A DNA stretch of 43,775 nucleotides from Deltaproteobacteria bacterium (GTDB lineage: Bacteria; Desulfobacterota; Desulfobaccia; Desulfobaccales; 0-14-0-80-60-11), in contig VGSW01000011.1 of NCBI GenBank assembly GCA_016874915.1, forward strand, positions 1-43,775, read 5' to 3'. Under the pieces are notes generated by a model. That model saw only the letters and a list, made by a program, of their open reading frames with translations. It was not told where the DNA came from and ran no database searches. Below, piece after piece: positions 8,247 to 15,746 of the stretch. The position numbers and the translations under genes are program-made. Position 1 is the first letter of the stretch. Every line of letters starts with the position of its first letter.

Positions 8247-8346
8247 CCATAACTTTTCGGACCAGTCCCTCAGATTTTTCCAATAATTACTTGCACATTC
8301 CGTAGAAAAATGTAAGTTGAATTGTTCTTTTCAGGTCTTTGCCACA

Positions 8347-8367
8347 GAAAACGGAAAACGGAAAACG
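8347..8367. repeat. Heptamer tract ending at the archease start
   Basis: Three perfect GAAAACG units; the final G is the first base of the GTG start codon at 8367. Confidence 0.85.
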
Positions 8368-8798
8368 TGAAAAAGAGCCGCCGCGTCCCATATTACCAGC
8401 TTTCCCATACCGCGGACGCGGCCTGGCGCATCCGGGGGGAGTCCCTGGCGGAGCTGTTTGCCAACGCGGCCGCGGCCCTCACCGCCACCCTTACCGACCG
8501 GCGGTATGTGCGAAGCCGGGAAATCCGGGAAGTGGTGATAGAGGCCCCGGACCGGGAGGCCCTGCTGGTTGACTGGCTCAACCACCTGCTTTATCTTTTT
8601 GATACCGAGGGTTTTTTGGCCCGGGACGTGATAATTTTATCTTTGAGCGACCATCGTCTGGAGACGCGGGTTCTGGGAGAGATATATGACCCGCACCGGC
8701 ATCCCCAGAAAACCGCGGTGAAGGCCGCCACGTACCATCACCTGGAAATTATTCCCAAAAACCGCGGCTGGCAGGCCACGGTGATTTTGGATTTGTGA
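8367..8798 (+). CDS. Archease, RtcB activator
   Basis: Archease speeds guanylylation and turnover of the RNA ligase RtcB, whose gene follows at 8951. I choose GTG 8367, which gives 143 residues, the usual family length. The longer frame from a TTG at 8322 would add 15 residues encoded by repeat DNA. The family signature is at residues 11-16 (SHTADA, compare DHTAD in relatives), with later motifs LLVDWLNHLLYLFDTEG and AVKAATYHHLEI typical of archease (KAATYH). The Asp of the SHTAD motif and the distal acidic residues are expected to bind the metal shared with RtcB. No Shine-Dalgarno site is visible because the heptamer tract runs into the start codon. Confidence 0.88.
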   Translation: MKKSRRVPYYQLSHTADAAWRIRGESLAELFANAAAALTATLTDRRYVRSREIREVVIEAPDREALLVDWLNHLLYLFDTEGFLARDVIILSLSDHRLETRVLGEIYDPHRHPQKTAVKAATYHHLEIIPKNRGWQATVILDL

Positions 8799-8801
8799 TT
8801 T

Positions 8802-8832
8802 AGCTGTCAGCTTTCAGCCATCAGCTATCAGC
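8802..8832. repeat. Heptamer tract after archease
   Basis: Units AGCTGTC, AGCTTTC, AGCCATC, AGCTATC and a partial AGCC start four bases after the archease stop codon. Confidence 0.85.
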
Positions 8833-8883
8833 CTCAAAAAAAGAGCTTTCTGATTCGGCAGGGGTGGGGTATCGCTTTTATAA

Positions 8884-8946
8884 AAAGCTTAAAGCTGACC
8901 GCTGAAAGCTGAAAGCCAGCTACTAACCACTGGCAACTGACAACCA
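8884..8946. repeat. Heptamer tract before rtcB
   Basis: Nine seven-base steps from AAAGCTT through AAAGCTG, ACCGCTG and AAAGCTG to GCAACTG and ACAACCA, becoming more degenerate toward the rtcB start at 8951. It occupies the position where a ribosome-binding site would be expected. Confidence 0.8.
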
Positions 8947-8950
8947 ACCT

Positions 8951-10399
8951 ATGGCTTCGCCTATAAAGCTCCGCCAAATCGACGAGTACCGCTGGGAGAT
9001 TCCCCGGGAGGGGAAGATGCGCACCCGGGGGCTGATCTTTGCCTCCAAAGAGATGATCCCCAAGATCCAGGAGGACCAGAGCCTCCAGCAGGTGGCCAAC
9101 GTGGCCACTTTGCCCGGCATCGAAGGCCCCTCCATGGCCATGCCCGACATCCATTGGGGCTACGGCTTCCCCATCGGCGGGGTGGCGGCCTTCAACCTGG
9201 AAGAGGGGGTGGTGTCGCCGGGGGGCGTGGGCTATGACATCAACTGCGGGGTGAGGCTGCTCCGCACCAACCTCCCCAAGGAAGAAGTGCAGCCCCGCGT
9301 CGCCGAATTGGTGGACGCCCTCTTTTACCACATTCCCTCGGGGCTGGGGTCGCGGCGCAAGGATTTTAAGCTCTCCATGCCCACCCTCAAAGAGGTGATG
9401 CGCTATGGCGCGGCCTGGGCGGTGAAAAACGGCTTCGGCGGCCCGGAGGACCTGGACCTCATCGAGGCCGGGGGCCGGATTGACGGGGCCAACCCGGAGT
9501 TGGTGTCCCAGTTCGCCATGGACCGGGGCAAAGACCAGTTGGGCACCCTGGGCTCGGGCAACCATTTCGTGGAAGTGGGTTACGTGGAAGAAGTTTATGA
9601 TGATGAGGTGGCTTACAAACTGGGGCTGAGCCGGGGGCAAATCACCGTCATCGTCCACACCGGCTCCCGGGGGCTGGGGCACCAGGTGTGCGACGACTAC
9701 ATCAAGGTGATGCTCAAGGCCTCGGCCAAGTACGGCATCGAGCTGCCGGATAAACAGCTCTGCTGCGCCCCTCTGAACTCCACCGAAGGCAGGCAGTACC
9801 TGGCGGCCATGGCCGCGGCGGCCAACTTCGCGTTCGGCAACCGCCAGGTGATTACCCACTGGGTCCGGGAGAGCTTCGAGCAGGTCTTTAAGATGGGGCC
9901 CAAGCATTTGGGGCTGGAACTGATTTATGACGTGGCCCACAACATCGCCAAGATGGAAACCCATATCATTGATGGGAAACCCAAGAAGCTTTGCCTCCAC
10001 CGCAAGGGCGCGACGAGGGCTTTCCCCCCCGGCCACCCGGAAACGCCCGCGGCCTACCAGGAAACGGGCCAGCCGGTGCTCATCCCCGGGGACATGGGCC
10101 GTTACTCATTTGTATTAGTCGGAACGCAAAAGGCCCTTACCGAAACCTTCGGCAGCACCTGCCACGGCGCCGGGCGGGAGATGAGCCGGCACCAGGCCAT
10201 GAAGGTCGCCAAGGGAAGGTTCATCGAAAAGGAGCTGGCCGCCAAGGGCATCATCGTCCGGGGCGCCGGCCGGGCCACGGTGGCCGAAGAAATCCCCGAG
10301 GCTTACAAGGACGTGGCCCACGTGGTGGATGTGGTCCACGGCGCCGGAATCGCCAAGAAAGTGGCGAAGCTTAAGCCGTTGGGGGTGATTAAGGGGTAG
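8951..10399 (+). CDS. rtcB: RNA-splicing ligase RtcB
   Basis: RtcB joins RNA 3'-phosphate or 2',3'-cyclic-phosphate ends to 5'-OH ends using GTP and Mn2+. The 482 residues carry the full set of motifs: MPDIHWGYGFPIGGVA (about 64-79), GGVGYDINCGVRL (about 91-103, with the metal-binding Cys99), GSGNHFVEV (201-209), HTGSRGLGHQVC (236-247) and the guanylylated histidine in HRKGATRAFPPGH (His350). The C-terminal AGIAKKVAKLKPLGVIKG is typical of the family. Archease is directly upstream, but no RtcR-type activator is seen. The last 149 bases (10251-10399) are duplicated at 10991-11139, beyond a toxin-antitoxin pair. No clear Shine-Dalgarno site precedes the ATG. Confidence 0.95.
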   Translation: MASPIKLRQIDEYRWEIPREGKMRTRGLIFASKEMIPKIQEDQSLQQVANVATLPGIEGPSMAMPDIHWGYGFPIGGVAAFNLEEGVVSPGGVGYDINCGVRLLRTNLPKEEVQPRVAELVDALFYHIPSGLGSRRKDFKLSMPTLKEVMRYGAAWAVKNGFGGPEDLDLIEAGGRIDGANPELVSQFAMDRGKDQLGTLGSGNHFVEVGYVEEVYDDEVAYKLGLSRGQITVIVHTGSRGLGHQVCDDYIKVMLKASAKYGIELPDKQLCCAPLNSTEGRQYLAAMAAAANFAFGNRQVITHWVRESFEQVFKMGPKHLGLELIYDVAHNIAKMETHIIDGKPKKLCLHRKGATRAFPPGHPETPAAYQETGQPVLIPGDMGRYSFVLVGTQKALTETFGSTCHGAGREMSRHQAMKVAKGRFIEKELAAKGIIVRGAGRATVAEEIPEAYKDVAHVVDVVHGAGIAKKVAKLKPLGVIKG

Positions 10400-10400
10400 T

Positions 10401-10414
10401 TTTCGGTTTTCGGT
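10401..10414. repeat. Minimal heptamer tract after rtcB
   Basis: Two TTTCGGT units directly follow the rtcB stop codon. Confidence 0.6.
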
Positions 10415-10456
10415 GAAAATATAGTGAAGCAGGGTTAGCGTTAAAAGGGGAGCACA

Positions 10457-10714
10457 ATGAACTCGGCCGATGAGAAAGGACGGGTAATGGCATTGGAGGA
10501 GGGGGTCATTGAAGAAGTAGTCGCCAAGGTCAAGGCCATTGTCAAAGGCCCCCACGGCGAATTATTTTCCCAGGTGGTGGAAACTTTTTTCCAACAGACT
10601 GAGCCGGAAATTTTCACTGACGAGGACCTGGCGGACATCGAGGGGGGCATGGAAGATATCCGGCAAGGCCGATACCTTACCCTGGAGGAGTACCGGAAAG
10701 GAAAGCGGTTGTGA
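10457..10714 (+). CDS. Antitoxin of a RelE-type pair
   Basis: An 85-residue acidic protein without a recognisable helix-turn-helix. Its C-terminus (DLADIEGGMEDIRQGRYLTL then EEYRKGK) has the pattern common in antitoxins that partner RelE/ParE toxins, where this tail wraps the toxin. It is followed by the toxin with a GTGA overlap. The ATG has the ribosome-binding site AAGGGGAG. The pair lies between two copies of the rtcB 3' end. The assignment rests on the tail pattern and on the neighbour. Confidence 0.7.
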   Translation: MNSADEKGRVMALEEGVIEEVVAKVKAIVKGPHGELFSQVVETFFQQTEPEIFTDEDLADIEGGMEDIRQGRYLTLEEYRKGKRL

Positions 10715-10983
10715 GTTATACCACCGTTCTTTCCGCCAAAGCGATGCGGGAACTTGATCGGTTGGATCGTAAAATAGAACAACGGGTCCAATCAAGGCTG
10801 GATGAATTAGCCGCCAATCCCCTTGATCCCCGCATCTCCAACAACTTGGAAATGTCAGAGGGGAAGCGGTATTCCAGAGTAGGCGATTGGCGCATTGTGT
10901 ATGACATAAAAGAGAGCGAAAAAACCTTGTTTGTTATTACCATTCAACATCGAAGCCGGGTTTATAAGGAATTAACGAAATAG
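10711..10983 (+). CDS. RelE/ParE-family toxin
   Basis: A 90-residue basic protein with the RelE fold signature: YTTVLSAKAMRELDRLD at the N-terminus, an amphipathic helix to about residue 33, then NPLDPRISNNLEMSEGKRYS and VGDWRIVYDIKE (about 53-72), and a final beta strand VITIQHRSRVYKEL. RelE relatives cleave mRNA in the ribosome; ParE relatives poison gyrase, and the two cannot be separated here. The GTG start overlaps the antitoxin stop, the usual order of antitoxin then toxin. The stop is eight bases before the duplicated rtcB fragment begins. Confidence 0.85.
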   Translation: MSYTTVLSAKAMRELDRLDRKIEQRVQSRLDELAANPLDPRISNNLEMSEGKRYSRVGDWRIVYDIKESEKTLFVITIQHRSRVYKELTK

Positions 10984-10990
10984 GAATAAT

Positions 10991-11139
10991 TCATCGTCCG
11001 GGGCGCGGGCCGGGCCACGGTGGCCGAAGAAATCCCCGAAGCGTACAAAGACGTGGCCAACGTGGTTGACGTGGTCCACGGCGCCGGCATCGCCAAAAAG
11101 GTGGCGAAGCTGCGGCCGTTGGGGGTGATTAAGGGATAA
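10991..11139 (+). pseudogene. Second copy of the rtcB 3' end
   Basis: These 149 bases align without gaps to 10251-10399, the end of rtcB including the stop codon, with about 15 mismatches by eye. Almost all mismatches are silent: only His to Asn in DVAHVVD and Lys to Arg in LKPLG change the protein after the first residue. An in-frame TAA at 10987-10989 precedes the copy, so it cannot be translated as part of a larger gene. The silent pattern means that the two copies diverged while both encoded working RtcB ends. Confidence 0.85.
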
Positions 11140-11169
11140 CTCATCAATTTTTCAATCAAACAGACGAAT

Positions 11170-11727
11170 ATGTTCAAGGGCTTCTTCAAAGATAAAGTAA
11201 AAGCGCATGACGCCGGTTTATTGCTGTTTTATGTAATATATAAAGGTTTGTTTGAAGATGATGAAGCAATTTCAGCTAATTGGTTGTTAAATAAATTAGA
11301 GTTAGATACTAAGGAATTGGTTGATGGCTATCAGATTGAAATAATCTTAGGAGTTATGTATCAGGCAATGTTAATAGTTAATAATAATTATAAACAGCCA
11401 ACTAACTATTTAATTTTTAATGGTCTAACAGAAGCTTACTTAGAAGTATTGAAAGAAAAAGGAGTGATAGCTGACAATATAGATTACAATTATTATTTAT
11501 CTTTATGGGAAAAAAGATTCAAAGAGTATGCCGAGGCGGAAAAAAAGACTACTTTATGGGGTCCAGCTTATTGGATTGGGAAACTATTTCTTGAGAATAT
11601 TATAAAAAAAGATCAGGATATATTAAATTTGACAACGAATATTAGAATTGCTACATGTGCCCAATTCTTAACTGCTAAATTAAAAGGATTTGAAGGTACG
11701 CTAAAGAGTATAACTGTTGTTAATTGA
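11170..11727 (+). CDS. AT-rich orphan protein
   Basis: A 185-residue protein that I do not recognise. Its DNA is strikingly AT-rich and uses A/T third bases (AAT, TTA, GAA, ATA), in sharp contrast to the GC-rich neighbours, so recent acquisition is likely. The protein is helical, with aromatic and Leu/Ile-rich segments (GLLLFYVIYKGLF at about 17-29; EIILGVMYQAMLIVNNNY at about 57-74). These look like a buried helical bundle and not clear membrane spans. No signal peptide or catalytic motif is seen. It lies immediately after the rtcB fragment and ends 14 bases before a cluster of CCCAAG palindromes. A phage or defence origin is possible but unsupported. Confidence 0.7.
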   Translation: MFKGFFKDKVKAHDAGLLLFYVIYKGLFEDDEAISANWLLNKLELDTKELVDGYQIEIILGVMYQAMLIVNNNYKQPTNYLIFNGLTEAYLEVLKEKGVIADNIDYNYYLSLWEKRFKEYAEAEKKTTLWGPAYWIGKLFLENIIKKDQDILNLTTNIRIATCAQFLTAKLKGFEGTLKSITVVN

Positions 11728-11740
11728 TAAAACAACCTCG

Positions 11741-11825
11741 TCCCCAAGTTGCACTTGGGGACGCACCTGGGGCCCAAGCTGAGCTTGGGCAGCAATCCCG
11801 TTCCCAAGCCAAGCTTGGGAACGAG
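11741..11825. repeat. Triple CCCAAG...CTTGGG palindromes
   Basis: Three consecutive hairpins, CCCCAAGTTGCACTTGGGG, GCCCAAGCTGAGCTTGGGC and TTCCCAAGCCAAGCTTGGGA, separated by short spacers. The same family is at 4-52 and 25223-25293. It marks the right edge of the AT-rich accessory segment. Confidence 0.85.
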
Positions 11826-11833
11826 AACAGGAT

Positions 11834-11868
11834 AAAGCTGACTGCTGATAGCTGAAAGCTGATAGCTA
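11834..11868. repeat. Heptamer tract abutting the ffh start
   Basis: Five units, AAAGCTG, ACTGCTG, ATAGCTG, AAAGCTG, ATAGCTA, end one base before the ffh ATG at 11870, so no Shine-Dalgarno site is possible in the usual window. Confidence 0.9.
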
Positions 11869-11869
11869 T

Positions 11870-13201
11870 ATGTTTGAACGATTATCCGACAAGCTGGCCG
11901 CGGTCTTTAAGAAGCTCAAAGGCCGGGGGACCTTGAATGAAGAGCAGGTGAACGAGGCCCTGCGGGAGGTGCGGCTTGCGCTTTTAGAGGCCGACGTCAA
12001 CTACAAGGTCACCAAGGCTTTTATCGAGCGCATCCGCAGCCGGGCGGTGGGCGAAGAAGTCCTGAAATCCCTGACCCCGGCCCAGCAGGTTATCAAAATT
12101 GTTCATGAAGGATTGACGGGGCTCCTGGGCGGCGAGTCCCCCAAGCTGGACCTGGGCGGCCGGCCTCCCATCGCCATCATGCTGGTGGGGCTGCAAGGCT
12201 CGGGCAAAACCACCACTGCGGCGAAATTGGCCAAACGCCTGAAGTCCCAGGGCCGCCAGCCCTATCTGGTCCCCGCGGACGTGCAGCGCCCCGCGGCCAT
12301 TGACCAGCTTAAAAAATTAGGGGCGGACATCAACGTGGACGTTTACCCCACCCAACCCGGCCAAAACCCGGTGGACATCTCCGCCGCGGCCATGGAAGCG
12401 GCCTACGCCCAGGGTTACGACACCGTGATCCTGGACACCGCCGGACGCCTCCACATCGACGCCCCCCTCATGGCGGAACTCAAGGCCATCAAGGAAAAGA
12501 CCGACCCCAATGAAATCCTGTTGGTGGCCGACGCCATGACCGGCCAGGACGCGGTGCAGGTGGCCGACCGGTTCCACGATCTGCTCCATCTCACCGGGGT
12601 CATCCTCACCAAGATGGAAGGGGACGCCCGGGGCGGCGCGGCCCTCTCCATGCGGGAAGTCACGGGCAAACCCATCAAGTTCCTGGGGGTGGGGGAAAAG
12701 CTGGACGCCCTGGAGCCGTTCCACCCCGACCGCCTGGCCTCCCGCATCTTAGGGATGGGCGACGTCCTTACCCTCATCGAGAAGGCCCAGGAAGCCTTCG
12801 ACGTGGAGCAGGTCCAGGCCCTGGAGCGCAAACTGCGCAAAGAAGCCTTCACCCTGGAAGATTTCCGCGACCAGTTGCGCCAAATCAAGAAAATGGGTAC
12901 AATCGAACAATTGCTCAATCTCATCCCCGGACTGAAGGGCAAGGCCCTCCAAAACCTCCGGCCCGATGAGAAGGAGCTGAAGAAGACCGAGGCCATCATC
13001 GACTCCATGACCCCGGGGGAACGGGCGGAATACCGCGTCATCGACGGCAGCCGCCGCCGGCGCATCGCCCGGGGAAGCGGCACCTCGGTCCAGGACGTTA
13101 ACCGGCTGCTGAAGAATTTCACCGCGACCCAGCAGATGATTAAGCAGATGACTCAATCGGGAAAAAAGGGGAAGATGCGGTTCCCTTTTAAGTTTTCTTG
13201 A
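11870..13201 (+). CDS. ffh: Signal recognition particle protein Ffh
   Basis: Ffh is the GTPase of the bacterial signal recognition particle. It binds 4.5S RNA and signal sequences and docks nascent membrane proteins to FtsY. The 443 residues show the N domain (1-90), the G domain with P-loop GLQGSGKTTTAAKLAKRL (about 107-124), PADVQRPAA, DTAGRLHID (about 190-198) and TKMEGDARGGAALS (about 247-260), and the methionine-containing M domain (about 300-443) with the RNA-binding region GSRRRRIARGSGTSVQDVN. It heads the conserved ffh-rpsP-khpA-rimM-trmD-rplS-rnhB run. The heptamer tract directly before ATG leaves no visible ribosome-binding site. Confidence 0.96.
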   Translation: MFERLSDKLAAVFKKLKGRGTLNEEQVNEALREVRLALLEADVNYKVTKAFIERIRSRAVGEEVLKSLTPAQQVIKIVHEGLTGLLGGESPKLDLGGRPPIAIMLVGLQGSGKTTTAAKLAKRLKSQGRQPYLVPADVQRPAAIDQLKKLGADINVDVYPTQPGQNPVDISAAAMEAAYAQGYDTVILDTAGRLHIDAPLMAELKAIKEKTDPNEILLVADAMTGQDAVQVADRFHDLLHLTGVILTKMEGDARGGAALSMREVTGKPIKFLGVGEKLDALEPFHPDRLASRILGMGDVLTLIEKAQEAFDVEQVQALERKLRKEAFTLEDFRDQLRQIKKMGTIEQLLNLIPGLKGKALQNLRPDEKELKKTEAIIDSMTPGERAEYRVIDGSRRRRIARGSGTSVQDVNRLLKNFTATQQMIKQMTQSGKKGKMRFPFKFS

Positions 13202-13205
13202 AGTA

Positions 13206-13345
13206 GTTGACAGTTGACAGTTCAAAAATAGTTGACAGTTCACAGTTGACAGTAAAAACCTTGCTGACACCTGACAATTACTGAAAACTATTAACTGTCA
13301 ATTGCCAACTGAAAGCAAAGCAGCTCACAGTTGACAGTAACGACA
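13206..13345. repeat. Long heptamer tract between ffh and rpsP
   Basis: GTTGACA-type units (GTTGACA, GTTGACA, then GTTGACA, GTTCACA, GTTGACA) continue in degenerate and partly inverted form (CTGACAATTACTGAAAACTA, TTAACTGTCAATTGCCAACT, CAGTTGACAGT). It is the longest member of the family in the window and fills the ffh-rpsP gap. Confidence 0.8.
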
Positions 13346-13401
13346 TTCCTGTCAACCACCCAACTAACTGTTAACTAACAAAAGGAGGATAAAACAGCCT
13401 C

Positions 13402-13653
13402 ATGTCCTTGCGAATCCGGTTGGCCCGTTATGGGGCCAAAAAGCGTCCCTTTTATCGCATCGTGGTATCCAACAGCGAATCCCCCCGGGATGGCAGGTTC
13501 CTGGAGATTATCGGCACTTATGATCCGCGCCAGGACCCGGCCCAGGTAACGGTGAAGGAGGAGCTTCTGTCCCAGTGGCTTCAGCGGGGCGCCAAACCCA
13601 CCGATACCGTGGCCAGTCTTCTGAAGCAGTTCAAAGCGGCCGCCGCGTCATAA
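13402..13653 (+). CDS. rpsP: 30S ribosomal protein S16
   Basis: An 83-residue small-subunit protein with the S16 signature: [19 protein letters not shown] at about 4-22, [17 protein letters not shown] at about 27-43 and [12 protein letters not shown] at about 59-70. Length and order fit the family. AAAGGAGGAT lies upstream at 13381-13390, about 11 bases from the ATG. It is followed by khpA, as in most bacteria. Confidence 0.95.
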   Translation: MSLRIRLARYGAKKRPFYRIVVSNSESPRDGRFLEIIGTYDPRQDPAQVTVKEELLSQWLQRGAKPTDTVASLLKQFKAAAAS

Positions 13654-13728
13654 TTTAACCGCGCGGTTCAAAGGGACCTGACATCAGGGAGATGAAACCC
13701 GCTCCACCCGGCAGCAGAGGTGACGACT

Positions 13729-13959
13729 ATGAAGGAATTAGTAAAGTTCATCGCCCAGGCTCTCGTTGATCATCCGGATCAGGTCCAGGTCAAGGAAATT
13801 ATGGGGGAGCAGACCTCGGTCATCGAACTCAAGGTGGCCAAAGAGGATTTAGGGAAAGTTATCGGCAAGCAGGGGAGGACGGCCCGGGCCATGCGCACCA
13901 TCTTAAGCGCCGCCTCCACCAAAATCCGCAAGCGGTCGGTCCTGGAGATCATTGAGTAA
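13729..13959 (+). CDS. khpA: KH-domain RNA-binding protein KhpA
   Basis: A 76-residue single KH domain protein: [16 protein letters not shown] at the N-terminus and the GxxG loop in [16 protein letters not shown] (around residues 44-60). KhpA binds RNA, often with KhpB, and has been tied to cell envelope and division control in Gram-positives. ATG 13729 is preferred over the upstream in-frame GTG 13720, because AGAGGTG at 13715-13721 is then a correctly spaced ribosome-binding site. It lies between rpsP and rimM, its standard place, and its last codons overlap the probable TTG start of rimM. Confidence 0.92.
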   Translation: MKELVKFIAQALVDHPDQVQVKEIMGEQTSVIELKVAKEDLGKVIGKQGRTARAMRTILSAASTKIRKRSVLEIIE

Positions 13960-14482
13960 GGAGGCCGGCCTCCGAACCGACCTGATGGGCCTGGGAAAAA
14001 TCTCCGGCGTTCACGGCCTTAAGGGGACCCTGAAAATCCAGCCCGACGCGGATTCGGCCACCACCGACCCGGAAGTGATCCAGGCCCTGGGAGAGGTGGT
14101 GATCGCCGGGAAAGCCTATCCGGTGTTGAAGGCCGAGCGGTTTAAGAACCAGGTCTTGATCCAACTTCAGGGCATTTCCAACCGGGATCAGGCCGAAGCC
14201 CTGGTAGGGCGGAAGGTGGAGGCAGAACGGCGCCGGTTTCCACGGCTCCCGGAGGGCGAATATTACTGGTTCCAGGTGTTGGGGCTAACGGTGCTCAATG
14301 CCGCCGACGGTGGGGCGCTAGGGCAGCTGGCGGAAATCATCCCCACTCCGGCCCATGACGTTTACGTGGTGCGCCAGGGGGCCAGGGAAGTCCTGCTACC
14401 GGCCATAGAGGAGGTCATCGCCGAAATCAACCTGGAGGAGGGCTGGATTAAGGTCACGCCGCCTCCTGGTCTGCTGGATTAG
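13952..14482 (+). CDS. rimM: Ribosome maturation factor RimM
   Basis: RimM assists assembly of the 30S head and binds S19. The 176 residues (from TTG) match: [17 protein letters not shown] at about 13-29, the RimM N-domain pattern, then a PRC-barrel domain with [14 protein letters not shown] (about 101-114) and [10 protein letters not shown] (about 131-140). The start is uncertain. TTG 13952 overlaps khpA by eight bases. ATG 13985 would give 165 residues and begin right at MGLGKISG, but its distance from the AAGGAGG at 13957-13963 is too long. Either version keeps the whole domain. Confidence 0.9.
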   Translation: MSKEAGLRTDLMGLGKISGVHGLKGTLKIQPDADSATTDPEVIQALGEVVIAGKAYPVLKAERFKNQVLIQLQGISNRDQAEALVGRKVEAERRRFPRLPEGEYYWFQVLGLTVLNAADGGALGQLAEIIPTPAHDVYVVRQGAREVLLPAIEEVIAEINLEEGWIKVTPPPGLLD

Positions 14483-14498
14483 CAGTCATTTAAAAGAT

Positions 14499-14627
14499 CA
14501 CCACAAAGACACCAAGTTCACCAAGGTTCACCAAGAAAAGTTATGGAGGGTTGGCGCCAGGCGCCAAACCCTGAAAAAATATCCTTGGTGTGTCTTGGTG
14601 TTCTTGGCGTCTTGGCGGTGAAATTCA
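14499..14627. repeat. ACCACAAAGACACCAAG long palindrome
   Basis: CACCACAAAGACACCAAG on the left and CTTGGCGTCTTGGCGGTG on the right form long imperfect arms rich in CACCAAG / CTTGGTG. In the centre is an independent stem, GGGTTGGCGCC / GGCGCCAAACCC. The same architecture with a different central stem is at 37072-37194. It lies between rimM and trmD. Confidence 0.8.
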
Positions 14628-14645
14628 TTCATTACTGAGCGCGGT

Positions 14646-15383
14646 ATGCGCATTGACATTCTGACCCTGTTCCCGGAATTTTTTCAAGCGCCCCTGGGTG
14701 TCAGTATGTTAAGCCGGGCCCAGGGAAAAGGGGCGGTGGCTTTCCGGGTCATCAATATCCGGGATTACACCGAAGGCCGCCACCAGGTGGCCGATGACCG
14801 GCCCTTCGGCGGGGGGCCGGGCATGGTCATGAAGCTGGAGCCCCTGGTGAAGGCCATCCGGGCCGGGCGAGCCGAAGACCCCCAGGTGCGGGTAATCTTG
14901 CTTTCCCCCTTGGGGACGGTCTTCAACCAGGACAAAGCCCGGGAGCTGGCCGAACGGGAGCACCTCCTGCTCATCTGCGGCCATTACGAAGGGGTGGATG
15001 ACCGCATTCGATTTTACATTGACGAAGAATTGTCAATAGGCGATTATATTTTGACCGGGGGCGAGATTCCGGCCTTAGCGGTGGCCGACGCGGTGACCCG
15101 GCTCCTCCCTGGGGTCCTGGGGGGCGAAGGGGCCGCGGAGGAAGAATCCTTTCAAACGGGGCTGCTGGAATATCCCCATTACACCCGGCCCCGGGTCTTT
15201 GGGGGCCTTGAGGTCCCCCAGATTTTGCTGGAAGGAGACCACGCCCGCATCGCCAAGTGGCGGCGCGAGCAGGCCCTCAAGCGCACCCTGGCCCGGCGGC
15301 CGGATTTGCTGGCCCAAGCGCCCCTCACGGAAGAAGATAAAAAATTTTTACAACAACTGGCTGAGAAGCCGGTGGAAGAATAG
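14646..15383 (+). CDS. trmD: tRNA (guanine-37-N1)-methyltransferase TrmD
   Basis: TrmD methylates G37 next to the anticodon, using S-adenosylmethionine bound in a deep trefoil knot, and prevents +1 frameshifting. The 245 residues fit the family: [13 protein letters not shown] at the start, [20 protein letters not shown] (about 40-59), the knot region [12 protein letters not shown] (about 110-121) and [18 protein letters not shown] (about 131-148), and a C-terminal tRNA-binding domain. rplS follows immediately. The ATG lacks a strong ribosome-binding site. Confidence 0.96.
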   Translation: MRIDILTLFPEFFQAPLGVSMLSRAQGKGAVAFRVINIRDYTEGRHQVADDRPFGGGPGMVMKLEPLVKAIRAGRAEDPQVRVILLSPLGTVFNQDKARELAEREHLLLICGHYEGVDDRIRFYIDEELSIGDYILTGGEIPALAVADAVTRLLPGVLGGEGAAEEESFQTGLLEYPHYTRPRVFGGLEVPQILLEGDHARIAKWRREQALKRTLARRPDLLAQAPLTEEDKKFLQQLAEKPVEE

Positions 15384-15392
15384 GTGAGGCTC

Positions 15393-15746
15393 ATGGAACG
15401 CGTAACTAATTTGGCCCGGGAGCAGATGCGGGCGGACCTGCCCGACTTCCGCCCCGGGGACACCGTGGAAGTGCACGTCAGGATTGTCGAGGGCGAAAAA
15501 GAGCGCATTCAGGTCTTCAAAGGCGTGGTTATCCGCAAAAGGGGCACCATGACGGGAGCCACCTTTACGGTGCGCAAGGTCTCTTACGGCGTGGGGGTGG
15601 AGCGCATCTTCCCCCAGCACTCTCCCAACATCGAGAAAGTCGTTATCCTTTTCCGGGGCAAAGTGGCCCGCAGCCGTCTCTACTACCTGCGTAAGCGGTC
15701 GGGCAAGGCGGCCCGGATTAAGGAAAAGCGGACGCCCACGGCATGA
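15393..15746 (+). CDS. rplS: 50S ribosomal protein L19
   Basis: A 117-residue ribosomal protein at the 30S-50S interface. Signature stretches are [20 protein letters not shown] (about 20-39), [12 protein letters not shown] (about 41-52), [11 protein letters not shown] (about 64-74) and [21 protein letters not shown] choose ATG 15393 over the GTG at 15384, because the resulting protein begins MERVTNL like its relatives and AGGTGAGG just upstream is then the ribosome-binding site. It starts nine bases after trmD and overlaps rnhB by four bases (ATGA). Confidence 0.94.
   Translation: MERVTNLAREQMRADLPDFRPGDTVEVHVRIVEGEKERIQVFKGVVIRKRGTMTGATFTVRKVSYGVGVERIFPQHSPNIEKVVILFRGKVARSRLYYLRKRSGKAARIKEKRTPTA

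Larger units (their letters stand above)
7944..8366. other. Intergenic region with three repeat families
   Basis: No gene is seen. Bases 8047-8069 and 8100-8122 are an inverted pair of the GGGCGGGCCTCC family. Bases 8219-8246 are a GTGGCACAGGCTTTCCAGCC copy. Bases 8347-8367 are three GAAAACG heptamers that run into the archease start codon. Confidence 0.6.

Noticed and set aside
8322-8366. TTG start for archease
   Set aside because: It would add residues encoded by repeat DNA; GTG 8367 gives the family length.
8834-10036. 400-residue minus-strand frame opposite rtcB
   Set aside because: rtcB motifs are unmistakable on the plus strand; the antisense frame is His/Gly/Pro-rich and runs into heptamer repeats.
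10962-11189. 75-residue minus-strand frame across the rtcB fragment
   Set aside because: It reads antisense through the duplicated rtcB end; no independent support.
13206-13345. Possible CRISPR array
   Set aside because: Units are seven bases with no spacers, and no cas genes are present; it is a heptamer tract.
15384-15392. GTG start for rplS
   Set aside because: These bases form the ribosome-binding region; ATG 15393 gives the usual N-terminus and length.
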